Of a DNA stretch of 64,000 bases, positions 1 through 10,029 are shown piece after piece. A program made the position numbers and the translations under genes. The notes under the pieces are model-generated. The model searched no databases, was not told where the DNA came from, and worked only from the letters and a program-made list of their open reading frames with translations. The first letter of the stretch is position 1. Each line of letters begins with the position of its first letter. Where the stretch lies: contig CANTFK010000921.1 in the NCBI GenBank assembly GCA_947646735.1, forward strand, positions 372,001 through 436,000, read 5' to 3'. The stretch comes from Peronospora farinosa. Taxonomy: Eukaryota; Oomycota; Peronosporomycetes; Peronosporales; Peronosporaceae.

Positions 1-564
1 AGAGTCGATAGGTATGCATAGAAGAAAAAGGACAGCAGAGAAGGTTTAGTATAATACAGAATCATAACTACTAAAAATTTAGCTTTTAACTTTTCCACAA
101 ATCTCGCTCTCGCTCAGCTCCGGATAAGCAGTCTCATCCTCTACGATAAGATTGCGAAGCTCCAAAGTCGTCATTTGATCCCTGATACGCAGCCTCTCTA
201 GATGGTCTCTCAGCTCATGCTCCAGCTTTTCGACATCTTCTACTATCTAGGTAGAAAAGACACTATTAAACACTGTAAATTTACATATAGCTTTCACTAA
301 TAGCACAGAAAATATAAGTTTACGACTTGTCTCGAACTTTTAGGTCGGGTCCAACAAACAAAGGAGTCAGGGACTTAAGCTCTTTTAAGCAGTCTGAACC
401 TTGCTGCCAAGTTTTATTTTATTTATCCTAGTTCTCTTATGTACAATACACATGATCCGATAAGTTATAACCTCCGTTAAGTTATGGCTATTGTCGTCCA
501 CCGTACCCATAACTAAACGGAGGGATCTTGTAACTATATATACTTGTATAACGGTACACCCCAT
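1..564. other. AT-rich non-coding flank
   Basis: I see no credible gene here: no open frame of useful length and no RNA gene. The last part (about 480-560) contains short TGTAAC/GTTACA-like pieces of the kind that end the LTRs elsewhere in the window, so part of it may be decayed LTR sequence upstream of the recognisable repeat at 565. Confidence 0.4.
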
Positions 565-1140
565 TACAGATTAGATGATTCCATATTCCCCAGATACAGA
601 CGATGGCATACTATAATTATTATAATAGAAATTAATCTAGCGTAGGGTACTTAGAGTAGGATTTATTCATATAATCTTAATGCATGAATAAAGTTAATTC
701 TCATTTTGAGTTCAAGATCTCAAGTCTCTATAAGACTTGTTCTCTTGTGCACTTCGTGCGTTACTTCCTTGAGCCGTAAGCATAGCTTAAACGCTTGCAC
801 TCGGTGCGTTGATCTCTGAATCTTAAGCTTATTGCTTGCAGACTAAAAGCCTCTCTCTTAGTCCCTTAGAACAGGGTGACTTCTTAGTCGTTTAATTAGT
901 TACTTAGAACTAAGTGGCTTTTAGCCGTAAATCTTTTTCGTTATATAGAACGAAGAGGCTCTCACTCTATAAGTCTTATCTGACTTAGGATCTGTGTAGC
1001 TCCGCTACAAGGTGCATTAATTTAGTGCAATAGACAGAAGAAATGGACCTATACACTGCATTATGCAGCTACGAGAAATGCGCTCAGCGCAATTTACATA
1101 GTATAAGCATACACAGATAGAGAATTGCTAAATCGACCCA
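565..1140 (+). repeat. Family A LTR copy, inverted relative to element A
   Basis: The segment from about 565 to 1030 is the reverse complement, with scattered changes, of 8545-8995 (5' LTR of element A), and also matches 63490-63900 in reverse. Landmarks shared by all three are the block CGCACGAAGTGCAC, the paired TTAGTC/GACTAA stem and the CTTAG-AA-CTAAG stem. Its orientation is plus, opposite to element A, so it belongs to a separate insertion rather than to the 3' LTR of A. The 5' end is truncated or diverged before 565. The sequence is almost entirely small perfect hairpins (see findings). Confidence 0.75.
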
Positions 1141-1233
1141 CAGCATCTGTCACCTCCTTTGTGATTACAGCTCAATGCCTAAGCGATGCACTGCACGAAA
1201 CTGACTTATCTGCAATGCTAAGTCCTTGCGTCA

Positions 1234-1736
1234 TTATTTAGTCGGTCTTAATTTTTTTAATTGATCAACCGTCAGCATGTAGTTGGCGCTCGCTATAAAT
1301 AGCTTCGCTAATTTGGCATGAATTTCCTTGATCTTCGTCTTGTCGCATCGTTCAACAGTAAGGCGAGTGTTAAAGCTCAATAAGCGCAGATTCGTGTCGT
1401 CCTTCGTCAAGTTAACGTAGCTACCTATCGCGACATTAAGTTGCGCAACCTGCACGGAAGTCAGCCGAGATGCTAGTTTATCCTCCAGTTTTACTGCTTT
1501 CACCTCTAACGCAACAAACAAAGTGAGCAAGAATTGCTTACAATGGTAAAGGCAGCCCTGTTACACGTAACACTGACGATTGCACAGAAGATAGAAACCC
1601 CAATGAAGTGCTCTTCATTCGACGTCAGCATAAAGCGACCCATTAAAAGAGCTTTTAGGTTAAAGGAATAGGTGTTCACAACTGCAATCGGCGTTTGTAA
1701 CGGGGTAAGCCCGTTACATAATATTAACCTATACAA
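1234..1736 (-). CDS. Hypothetical ORF between LTR fragments
   Basis: I do not recognise this gene. A minus-strand frame of 98 codons (1530 to 1234) is preceded by an overlapping 76-codon frame (1736 to 1506), and the 98-codon frame is open for some codons upstream of its first ATG. The C-terminal half is lysine- and leucine-rich and reads like a helical protein (key stretch KIKEIHAKLAKLF). It lies between an LTR fragment and an LTR-end-like motif, so it may be cargo or internal sequence of a small element rather than a host gene. There is no signal peptide and no recognisable effector motif. Confidence 0.25.
1694..1716 (+). repeat. LTR-terminus-like palindrome
   Basis: TGTAACGGGG followed after three bases by CCCGTTACA forms an imperfect palindrome beginning with TG. 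It resembles the start of the family A LTRs (minus strand at 9207 and 2021) but in plus orientation. It may mark the start of another LTR insertion into the A 3' LTR region. Only the motif is visible; no matching partner end was found. Confidence 0.3.
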
Positions 1737-1899
1737 TAAGTGGCAATAAGACTATTATTATAGCTAATATTATAAGACAATATAATCTTTTCTTATAGTA
1801 TTGTCCTCACATCTCCTTGAAGTTGGAGATGCCCTCTGATTGTTTAATAAAGGCCATTATATCAACCAAGGCGCTGACGGTATCCAAAAATACCGTATC

Positions 1900-2021
1900 T
1901 TAACGCTCATACATTATACCTATCGAAAGAGAAGTATCAAGAATACATTGTATGCAATATAGGGAAACTTCAACCGTAAACTTTCGGATGGATGTTACAA
2001 TCGTCTTGTAACCCCTTTACA
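1900..2021 (-). repeat. 3' LTR of element A (5' portion only)
   Basis: The block GCAATATAG...AAACTTCAACCGT followed by a TGTAAC...TTACA palindrome appears here (palindrome at 2007-2021) and in the 5' LTR (palindrome at 9193-9207) in the same orientation. Similarity fades below about 1900, where other sequence, including the hairpin ATCTCC/GGAGAT at about 1808-1830 and the motif at 1694, takes over. Confidence 0.6.
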
Positions 2022-2133
2022 CTCTCCCCCACCAGACTGACATTACCATAGAATGTCATTATAAATCTTTTCTCCATTTGAGGTAGTGCTTTAGCGAACG
2101 TTTAAACCTTACGGTTTGCTCACGGCACACAAC

Positions 2134-2294
2134 ATGACGCCTCCTGGCAATGAGTCACTAACTCTACGGGACCTCATTGAAGGCGATCTTGTCGAAGCGA
2201 TTGATTACGAAAGTGCTACCGTCTTTGTGGGACTCGATGGATCCCTCTAACCACCCTTACGGGTGACGATGACAGTAGTCATGATGTCGTTACA

Positions 2295-2337
<43 letters not shown>

Positions 2338-2999
2338 GTACCAATAATACCAGCAAAAGCACTAAAAATTAAATATAAAGTTCCAATATCTTTATGATTT
2401 GTTGAAAAAAGCCCTGAACGTGGTGCTGCACATGCGCTAGCAGCGTTACATGACCAGCCTAACGTATCGTCAACAGCGGCGGCTACTCATTCACTCGACG
2501 AACAACAGCAGCAGACCATTGATCATGAGGAAGGCGCCAAGCGCCGGACGAAGAATATGGCTAGGATTCAGGGCCACCGACAGTATAAGTTCAAGCCATT
2601 CACAGTGGAAGAACGCCTTAAGGAGGCATCTGGTCATTCCCTCTCTGGCTGGGCCATTGGGCCTGAGGTCATTGCACCCGATGATGTCGCTACGCGAATG
2701 GCTCTTCGACAGCGGTATTTGGAACCTCACACCACAACGAAAAGCAATACTTGGCACGTCTCACTAGGAAAGTGCGCGATGCACCAGTTCCTCCCATAAG
2801 GAGTGTTTCCATCCTTCTATTCGCGGGAGAAACCGAGGAGGAAGTGGATACGGTTTTTAGCCGCTGGGCGCACTATGCGCGACGTTTAAGCAGAATGTGG
2901 TCTCTACGGGCAAGTGCCGACGTGGCAGATGTTCGTCTCGAACGGAAAATGCGTTACGATCACGCTAAACTCAAGGCCAGAGAAAAGTTTAGGTCTTAA
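2134..2999 (+). pseudogene. Opposite-strand accessory ORF (aORF-A) of element A
   Basis: This plus-strand coding region runs against pol and ends about 190 bases from the end of the integrase frame. It starts with ATG at 2134, about 110 bases inside the 3' LTR, and is acidic at first (ESLTLRDLIEGDLVEAIDYE). It is broken by a frameshift near 2240 and the mitochondrial insertion at 2337-2408, resumes at about 2409 ([17 protein letters not shown]), continues through SLDEQQQQ and MARIQGHRQYKFKPFTVEE, shifts frame near 2740, and ends with QYLARLTRKVRDAPVP, ILLFAGE and RLERKMRYDHAKLKARE. The same peptide blocks in the same order occur at 51160-50450 on the minus strand, again opposite to a family A-like pol. 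No known domain was recognised. Confidence 0.6.
2337..2408 (-). other. Nuclear insertion of mitochondrial cox1 DNA (NUMT)
   Basis: The minus strand translates to [19 protein letters not shown] and continues with IIGT. This is the highly conserved N-terminal start of cytochrome c oxidase subunit 1 (usual context [14 protein letters not shown]). The segment is much more AT-rich than the flanking accessory ORF, as expected for oomycete mitochondrial DNA. It interrupts aORF-A, whose coding sense resumes immediately after about 2409. About 24 codons are present, so it is a short patch of the kind left when a chromosome break is repaired with organelle DNA. Confidence 0.8.
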
Positions 3000-3188
3000 C
3001 AAACGCAATATTCGTCTTCTACCCAGTGCTCCAATGTTTCGGCTACAACTGTAGCCGCGAGTTTACTCCAATGTTTCGGCTACAACTGTAGCCGCGAGTT
3101 TACGACAGGTCGAGGCCGCTAACTCGCCTATACTCACCCCTACTGGTGAGAAACGTCATCGCCAACAGGTTGGCCCTGCGCACGACGT

Positions 3189-4634
3189 TCAAAAACGTCC
3201 ACGGCGTACGGGCAATCCCGCCGAAGGGGAACCTCGAACTCTTTGATCGTGGCGGTGACGCTTCTGTAGAAGCCGTTTCACATAGAACTGAAGAACACCC
3301 TTTTCATCCAGCAGTGCCGGCGGAGGCCGGCGTATCGGCACAAGCTCCTTCTGAGCTACTTCAGGAGGTGAATTGTCTTCGTGAGACTGAACAGAAGATG
3401 AATACTCGCCTCGAGTCGTTGCAGCAGAGTCAAACCCGAGTGGAGGGGCAGCTTGACCTCTTGGTCCGAATGATACGTCCTGCGGCGGTGCCGACCACCT
3501 CGTCGCAAGCGCCTTAGCATTCACGTTAGATGGATCCCGATATGACTTGAGCATGCCAACATAGAACACGGGGTGCGTACGCAGTTTGCGCGGCAAGTTA
3601 AGCGTATACGCTGTGCCTTTCTTGGCCACGACCGTAAAGGGTCCGATGAAGCGCGGACGCAATTTTGTCTTCAATACAGTGGACATTACTTTAGTAGGTA
3701 GGTTTTTAGCATTAAGTAATACTTGGTCTTCGACCTCATAAAAATTGATACAACTTCTGCCTTTAGCATCTGCATATTCTTTTTGTTTATCTTGACTATC
3801 ATCTATTGCGTCTTGCACATGTCGTAAGACATTCAGTCGCGTCGCGAGAAACGCATTTACCTGTTTCTTAACAGTAACAGGGATGGCATCAGCAAGCCGA
3901 TCGGAAACCTCTCCCCCACCAAGCCCTGAAACACTCGTTGGTAGTAGTAACGGAACGCGTGGGTGCATGAGACCATTCACATAGAACGGAGTATATCCGG
4001 TAGAGGCGTGCACGGAGTTATTGAGTGCAAACTCAACAACAAGTAGCATAAAGCTCCAACGCTTAGGCGTTTCAGCACAAACGCTGTGGGGGATATCTTC
4101 AACAACGCGATTTACGCGTTCAATTTGACCGTCAGTCTGCAGATGATACGCTGCGGACATGTCCAAACGGGTGCCCAGCACCTGGAAGACGGACTTCCAA
4201 AATTTACTCGTGAAACGAGGATCACGGTTAGAAACAATTGCCACTGGCAAGCCATGTTGGCGAAACACTCCATCGATAAACATCTCCGCTGTTCCTTCAC
4301 CATCGATCGAGTCGAACACAGCCGCCAAGTTAGCCATCTTGCTTAAACGGTTAACAAATACCACAATACCTGTGTTGCCATGCGAATCTTTCGGTAGGCC
4401 AAACACAAAATCCATACTAATGAATTCCCAACACACAGTAGGAATAGGCAAGCTAGCCAGAGGAGCCGCCGAATGGGGCGAGGATTTCACCCGTTGACAC
4501 GTTTCACACGTACGCACATAAGTGCTCATCCATTTATACAATTTGTGCCACCGATAATTGGCATACTGCTCCATATGTCTTTTCACGACCCAAATGACCA
4601 CCGATGGCGGTGTCATGTACCTCATAGAGGACAC
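3189..4634 (-). pseudogene. Element A integrase (catalytic core to chromodomain remnant)
   Basis: This frame of 481 codons carries the Ty3/gypsy integrase. The zinc-binding tail CETCQRVKSS is followed by the core with Asp in SMDFVFGLP, Asp in IVSNRDPRF and Glu in DGQIERVN, that is, a D,D,E set. The GPF/Y-type module RPRFIGPFTVVAKKGTAYTL and HPVFYVGMLKSY then leads to the linker RRPPPALLDEKG. The chromodomain begins (FYVKRLLQKR) but its core is missing: the expected end, FEVPLRRDCP, is found just downstream in another frame. The frame therefore ends in out-of-frame residues. Position and content make this the last part of pol. Confidence 0.85.
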
Positions 4635-4639
4635 GAAAC

Positions 4640-6435
4640 TTCAAGTCCCCGTCATGAGGAACCACAAAAGCGCGGAGGATCCGCCCATCTGTACAATAGT
4701 ATAACATCCCCCTGCCGACAGAATATCGATAGAGGCTCGCACGTAATCGTGCCGGCAATTTAATGTCCGAGTCTTTAAACTCATCACTGCCAAGAGCATG
4801 TCGAAAAGCTACACAATGATCGTCTTTAGCATACGCCGCACGAATGAGATCGGTGATCGAATACGACAACGTCGTAACATGAGCAAGCTCATAGTCAGGT
4901 CTGAATGACGACGCATCAGCCAAAGCGTTTTGTTTGCCAGGCTTATACTTCATCTCGAAGTTATATTCGGCAAAGAATGACAGCCATCTGGCCATTCTCT
5001 GCGAGAGATGAGTCCACTGAGTCGCAGTGCGTAAATAAGCATGATCAGTATAGATCAGAAAAGGCTTCGATCCCAGCAGATGAGTTCTGAATCTGACTAG
5101 ACCATACTTCATTGCAAATAGTTCTTTGTCATGAAATGGATAGTTCTTTTCTACAGCCTTCAGCTGGCGATATTCTAAAGCGATCACACGCTCACGACCT
5201 TCATCATCTGTTTGTAACAGAGCACTGCCAATGGCAAAATCCGACGCGTCACAGAAGACGCTAAACGGTCGGTCAGGATCAGGCAAGACAAGGATCGGGG
5301 CTATGCAGAAGGCTAGTTTGCTCTTTTTGAAAAGCATTTCGTGTTCGGCATGCCAACACCATTCTACATTCTTTTTAAGGAGATTGAATAATGGCCGAGC
5401 CATATCAGCGTAATTCTTGCTGTACTTAAGAAGTAATCGGTAAAACCAAACCACTAACGCAAGTCCTTCTGAGACTGTGAAACAGGCCAGTCGAATATGC
5501 TTTGACCTTAGCGGGATCCACTTTGAGGCCTCGCTTCTCAATGAAGCACCCTAAAAGGGAATTTCTTCGGCGCCGAATATACACTTAGATGCATTAGCAT
5601 ATAGCTTATTAGCGCACATGCACTCGAGCACAGCTCGTAAGTGAATAATATGGCTCTCAATATTCGACTGCCCATGTTCAGCACGTGTCATAGAAATACA
5701 TTTGTGCATAATTTAGATGGGGTCAAAACAATTGCATTACCAAACGGTTAAACGTAGCCGGATCATTCGACAGCTTCTGGAGCATCACCAACCACTCCCA
5801 GAGCATACCGCTCGGAGTACTAACCGCAGTGAGCATAATATCGCTAGCTCGCATAAGCAATTGATAATAAACATCGAATAAGTCGAGTGCACTGTACATG
5901 GTACAACCGACCATATTGTTCTGAAGAACATCCTTTCTAGGTATTGGCGTCTGTGCAGGTATAGTGGCTGGATTGAGCTTATTGTAAGTATGAACGATAC
6001 GCAGCTTACCATTGTGTACTTGACACAGAAAGTGGGTGTCGAGTGCGGAGATTTGCTCTGGCTCACCATAGCCTTTGCACGAAAGAACTTGTCAATGAAG
6101 TCACACTGTTCTTTGGGCAAAGGCCACTGCCGTATTACGCAGTATTTGATTCCAGGAACCAAGTCAATTTCATGACGTACACCCCTATCAGGAGGGAGAA
6201 CAGACGGCGGCTCATGGCACACCACGTCCTGATATTCCTTAACTAAATGGTAGTAGGGATCTGAAGGATTCTTCAAGGTAGATGATCCACTACGCGCACT
6301 AAGTGCCGCCTTTGTATCTTCAAGGACTGCTTCATCGATAACCGAGGATGAGTTCAACTCGAGGTTAGGTCGAATGGCCACCATATCGGATAAACTTTCA
6401 GCCTTCAAGGCTTGATGGAATTCATCCACAGACAT
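4640..6435 (-). pseudogene. Element A reverse transcriptase and RNase H (inactivated)
   Basis: The frame from 6435 enters RT ([20 protein letters not shown], then [11 protein letters not shown]) and shifts near TFCVK. Fingers/palm pieces ([27 protein letters not shown]) follow in another frame at 5915-5723, and thumb pieces (LGCFIEKRGLKVDPAKV) near 5580-5500. At the place where YxDD should be, YAQMYF runs straight into sequence matching the region after the motif, so the catalytic Asp pair is lost. The frame from 5541 carries RNase H (SVFCDASDFAIGSALLQ, LIYTDHAYL, KPGKQNALADASS) and the integrase zinc-binding start (VHDTAIGGHLGREKTY), overlapping the integrase frame. Confidence 0.8.
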
Positions 6436-6506
6436 TTTGTCTCTCTCTTAGAGATCCTATAATAATGAGAGGGCCTCAAGGTCAACCTCACCATCTATGC
6501 CACCTG

Positions 6507-7418
6507 TCACTTCGTTGACCAGGGTATACAACTGGCCACTGATATCACTACGTGATAAACAGACGACTTGCATCTCGCAGCCGCCATCTGACGACGCTGC
6601 CGTCTCATTGACGAGACCGTACCTTTTAAAGTACTTAAGATACCATCATCCCCAAGGTAAATAGATTCCTTGACCTTAACCTGCTCTATACGAGAGCTAA
6701 TGTCATTACCGACATCCAGTGAGTCGCTATCACAGGTGACATTACTAACAAGGTCTTCGACCTTAGCTTGCCCTATACAAGAGCCTATGTCATTACCGAC
6801 ATCCAGTGTCTCAATATTACTTTGAGTATCACTCAACGGAGTACGTGCCGCTACACTAGGTGTCACTGAGCTCTGCTCGACACGATTATTGTTGACATTG
6901 GAGTTTATCAACTCAGACACTCCAATGTCCAGCACACTAACTGACTCAGTTAATGGCTCGCGCCAATAGCACTTTTGTTTCATAGCGAAGGTGTGTTCAT
7001 GACACTCCAACGATTCGCTAGGAACATTGCACGTGTCGCCTAAGGTTTTGGATCTCCAATCGATCCATGGCCCATGGCGTTCTAGCCAGGCCATACCGAG
7101 AATGAGATCATATCTCAAGTCCAAATCTAGGACAAGACAGCGCTGTGGAGTCTAAAAGCTTCACACTTAAGTTCAACAGAACTCTAACAACGGTGACACG
7201 TACTCCTGTTGCGAGGCGCACTGTTACAGTATACTTTCACCATCTTGCGCTTCTAGCGTCTCAGCATACAGCTGACTCCCTTCAAGGGAACGACGTCGGA
7301 CATAATTACCTGACGCCCCTGAGTCAATTAGAATTGAGCATGGTTTCTCAAAACCCTTAACGGTTGCCGACACAACCAACAAGCCTGACTTGTAATCTTG
7401 TTCTATGGAAGCATCCAC
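6507..7418 (-). pseudogene. Element A aspartic protease region
   Basis: The frame 7418-7224 has the retropepsin active-site motif ILIDSGASGNYV in the context CSILIDSGAS. The next frame (7124-6507) begins DLRYDLILGMAWLERHGPWIDW, the conserved C-terminal protease block (ILGMxWL). A frameshift separates the two. The long spacer downstream has an imperfect internal duplication (LDVGNDIGSCIGQAKVE and LDVGNDISSRIEQVKVK). It lies between the zinc knuckle and RT, as expected for Ty3/gypsy. Confidence 0.75.
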
Positions 7419-7505
7419 AGAACCACCTGGGGGCTAAGCCCTGTTTACCTCTACCTCCTAGAGGTTCAATAGAGCTTAGTTCTTTCCCAGTAGGGCGCCC
7501 CTCGC

Positions 7506-8507
7506 CTACTGAGAGTTGACTTTTTCCCCTGCCGGGCTCGACTTTTGGCTAGGAGCAGGGTTTCGGCTCTGCCGATTTGAGCGTTGCTTTCGCAACGGAC
7601 AGCTAGGGCGAAGATGCCTAGTGCTTCCGCACATGTAACATCTACGGATGTTACCTTGCTGCTCAGCAGCTTGAAGCTCAGCTTCTTCAGCATGGCTGAG
7701 GTCCATGGGTTTCGTCCTGTTAGAGGCATTTGAATTTTACCATGGCAGACCATAGCGAGCAGATTTAAAATTAAATTTAGCGTTAAACGCTATGCTCACT
7801 GCCTCTTCGAACGTTGAAGGCTGGAAACGAAAAACTTCTGTCCTGGCGACCCCAGTACGAAGCCCTCACATATATATATGGTTACTCGGACTTCTTCTGC
7901 CAGAGGGTCCTGCTGCCTATCAGCAATGAGAGTTCACAACTCTTGGACATAGTCCGACAATTTTTTCTCACCCTGTCGGGTAGATAAGAAGCGTAAGCGC
8001 AGACGATAAGCCTGATTAGGCGGTGCATACACGCAAGTTAATTGATTTTTAAGCATTTCCCATGTGGGAAATGCGGCATTTACAGAGACATCGCTCGTTA
8101 GAGCCCACTCTCTAGCTCTTCCACCGAGATTAGAAATGGCCAAGCCAACTCGTTGCTTATCTGACACAAGCATGGCGGCATCCATTACCATTTCAACTTC
8201 TCGTACCCAGAAGAGAAGATTTTCTCCCTCCTTCCCTCAAAGTTTTTAACGTTTAAAACGAATGAGTGAGCCTTTGGCTCTACATAGGGCACAGATACCG
8301 GTATGTAATGTGTAGGCGCAGCTGACGCTGCCTGGTTATGGACCTGCCCGAGTAGCGTTGCTTCATAGCGCATGAGGCCTCAAGGCGAGCATTAAGGACC
8401 TCCGGGCCTTGGGACAAAAGAGCCTCGATTTGTTCGGGCCCAACGAACGCAGATAATTTATCTAGTGAGAGTCGTTGCGCCTCAGTGAGATGATTTTGAC
8501 TCTCCAT
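7506..8507 (-). pseudogene. Element A gag with CCHC zinc knuckle
   Basis: The 8507 frame begins MESQNHLTEAQRLSLDKL. After frameshifts, the retrotransposon gag core appears at 8191-7934: QRVGLAISNLGGRAREWAL, then FPTWEMLKNQL, then FLSTRQGEKKLSDYVQEL. This matches the gag/capsid family of Ty3/gypsy elements. A zinc knuckle CYMCGSTRHLRPSC (C-x2-C-x4-H-x4-C) follows in the 7706-7506 frame. This sense-strand gag shows that the opposite-strand ORF at 2134 is additional and does not replace gag in this family. Confidence 0.8.
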
Positions 8508-8539
8508 CCTCCAAGAGGGTCAGTCTTTGAGACTCAGGT

Positions 8540-9207
8540 GTAGGATTGACTAAGAGTGCTACCAAGTGTAGCAGAGCTGCACAGCTCTTTAGCCAGATAA
8601 GACTTATAGGGTGAGAGCCTCTTCGTTCTATAGAAAGAAATAAATTTACGGCTAAAAGCCACTTAGTTCTAAGTAACTAATTAAACGACTAAGAAGTCAC
8701 CCTGTTCTAAGGAACTAGTAGAGAGGCTTTTAGTCTGCAAGCAAAAAGCTTAAGAGATCAACGCACCGAGTGCAAGCGTTTAAGCTATGCTTACGGTTCA
8801 AGGAAGTAACGCACGAAGTGCACACGAGAACAAGTCTTATAGAGACTTGAGATCTTGAACTCAAAATGAGAATTAACTTTATTCATGCATTAAGATTATA
8901 TGAATAAATCCTACTCTAAGTACCCTACGCTAAATTAATTACTATTATACAAATTATAGTATGTCATCGTCTATATCTGGTGGATATGGAATCATCCAAC
9001 CATCAGTGTATGTTGTACTTTGTAGTACTGTATCAATTTTGAACCGATACGGTAGTATAAGGTATAACTGATTCCTTATACTATCACTCAAATATAATAC
9101 CTCTTTTTTAGGGATCGGTATTGAGAATGCATTATATGCAATATAGAAACTTCAACCGTGATGTACTTTCAGTATAATGTTCCAGCGGCTGTGTAACCCC
9201 GTTACAC
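8540..9207 (-). repeat. 5' LTR of element A
   Basis: On the minus strand it starts at about 9207 with TGTAACGGGGTTACA and runs about 670 bases to near 8540, just upstream of gag. The inner part (8545-8995) has related copies at 565-1030 (inverted) and 63490-63900 (same orientation). It is rich in small hairpins. The exact 3' end and primer binding site are not clear. Confidence 0.7.
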
Positions 9208-10029
9208 ACTCTTACCAGCTTCATACAAGCTGATATTGACCCTCTTAACCATGTCAAGACACAATCTGAGAGCTCTTGCACTTTGAAGGTCGTAACAAAT
9301 TGTCTGGGGACCAGTTAGGATTAACAGCACCGGTCTCTATGGAGCAATACGAACGTAAAACATGAACCAAGTCAAGTGAAAGACTTGTTTTGTGACGCAT
9401 ATAATGGCTACTTGACACATGCATGTCCATAAGATGACTTGCGACCGCTTAAGTAGTATGAGCTTACAAAGTGTAATATAAGCTGAACGTATACTGCGAA
9501 GTATACTTTATATTTATTACATGACTTAAAATTTTGACGAAATTATATGCCGGCTACACATTATTAAAACAAAATATGACAAAATCCTCACCCTATTATT
9601 CTAATTGGCTGATACTGTAGCTATATAACGAGCTCCAATTGGTCTACCATCCCATACAGAGCACAAGTGTACTTATGTTTATAATCATATTCATCTCTAT
9701 CGCCACCAAGTAATATATTTACGTGCTTCATTATCCCCAAAAATCGTTTTACCTACTAAACTCCCAAGACACAATAAATATAATCTTTCTATTTGTAACC
9801 CTTCCCACTCTTGCTGTCTTCCACTTATATCCCCAGTAAACTGTCTTTCACTGTACTCTATCAAGTCGCATTTTCTTTACTCCCTCTTCCGACAGCTTTT
9901 CCAACCCACGGTCCGTCAAGCCAGCGAGACTCTTTAAAATAATAACACACACACACACACTCCGGTCTTTTCTGGTCTTATTTTGCGAGATCTCGTCATT
10001 ATCATCGTCGTCACTTTATCACTTGAAAG
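9208..10029. other. Intergenic region upstream of PH gene
   Basis: No gene is seen. The region passes from retroelement-derived sequence into the promoter and leader of the PH-domain gene. A (CA)n microsatellite lies at 9945-9960, and pyrimidine-rich sequence precedes the start codon at 10030. Confidence 0.5.

Larger units (their letters stand above)
1900..9207 (-). mobile_element. Ty3/gypsy LTR retrotransposon, element A (decayed)
   Basis: Reading on the minus strand: 5' LTR (9207 to about 8540), gag, CCHC zinc knuckle, aspartic protease, RT, RNase H, integrase with a damaged chromodomain, then a gap containing an opposite-strand ORF, then the start of the 3' LTR (2021 downward). Protease-RT-RNase H-integrase is the Ty3/gypsy order. 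The element is dead: RT carries frameshifts and has lost the catalytic Asp-Asp segment, the chromodomain core is deleted, and the 3' LTR is incomplete. A mitochondrial fragment has inserted at 2337-2408. Both LTR starts are versions of TGTAAC(G)GGGTTACA on the minus strand. Confidence 0.85.

Noticed and set aside
3146..3517. Plus-strand 123-codon ORF with a coiled-coil-like C-terminus
   Set aside because: It is exactly antisense to the well-supported end of element A integrase (GPF module, PALLDEKG and chromodomain remnant), and its N-terminal part mirrors the chromodomain end. I treat it as a shadow.
565..8995. Inverted LTRs read as the two ends of one giant DNA transposon
   Set aside because: The interior is a minus-strand gypsy element with its own same-orientation LTR starts at 9207 and 2021, so the inverted copy at 565-1140 is better explained as a separate insertion.
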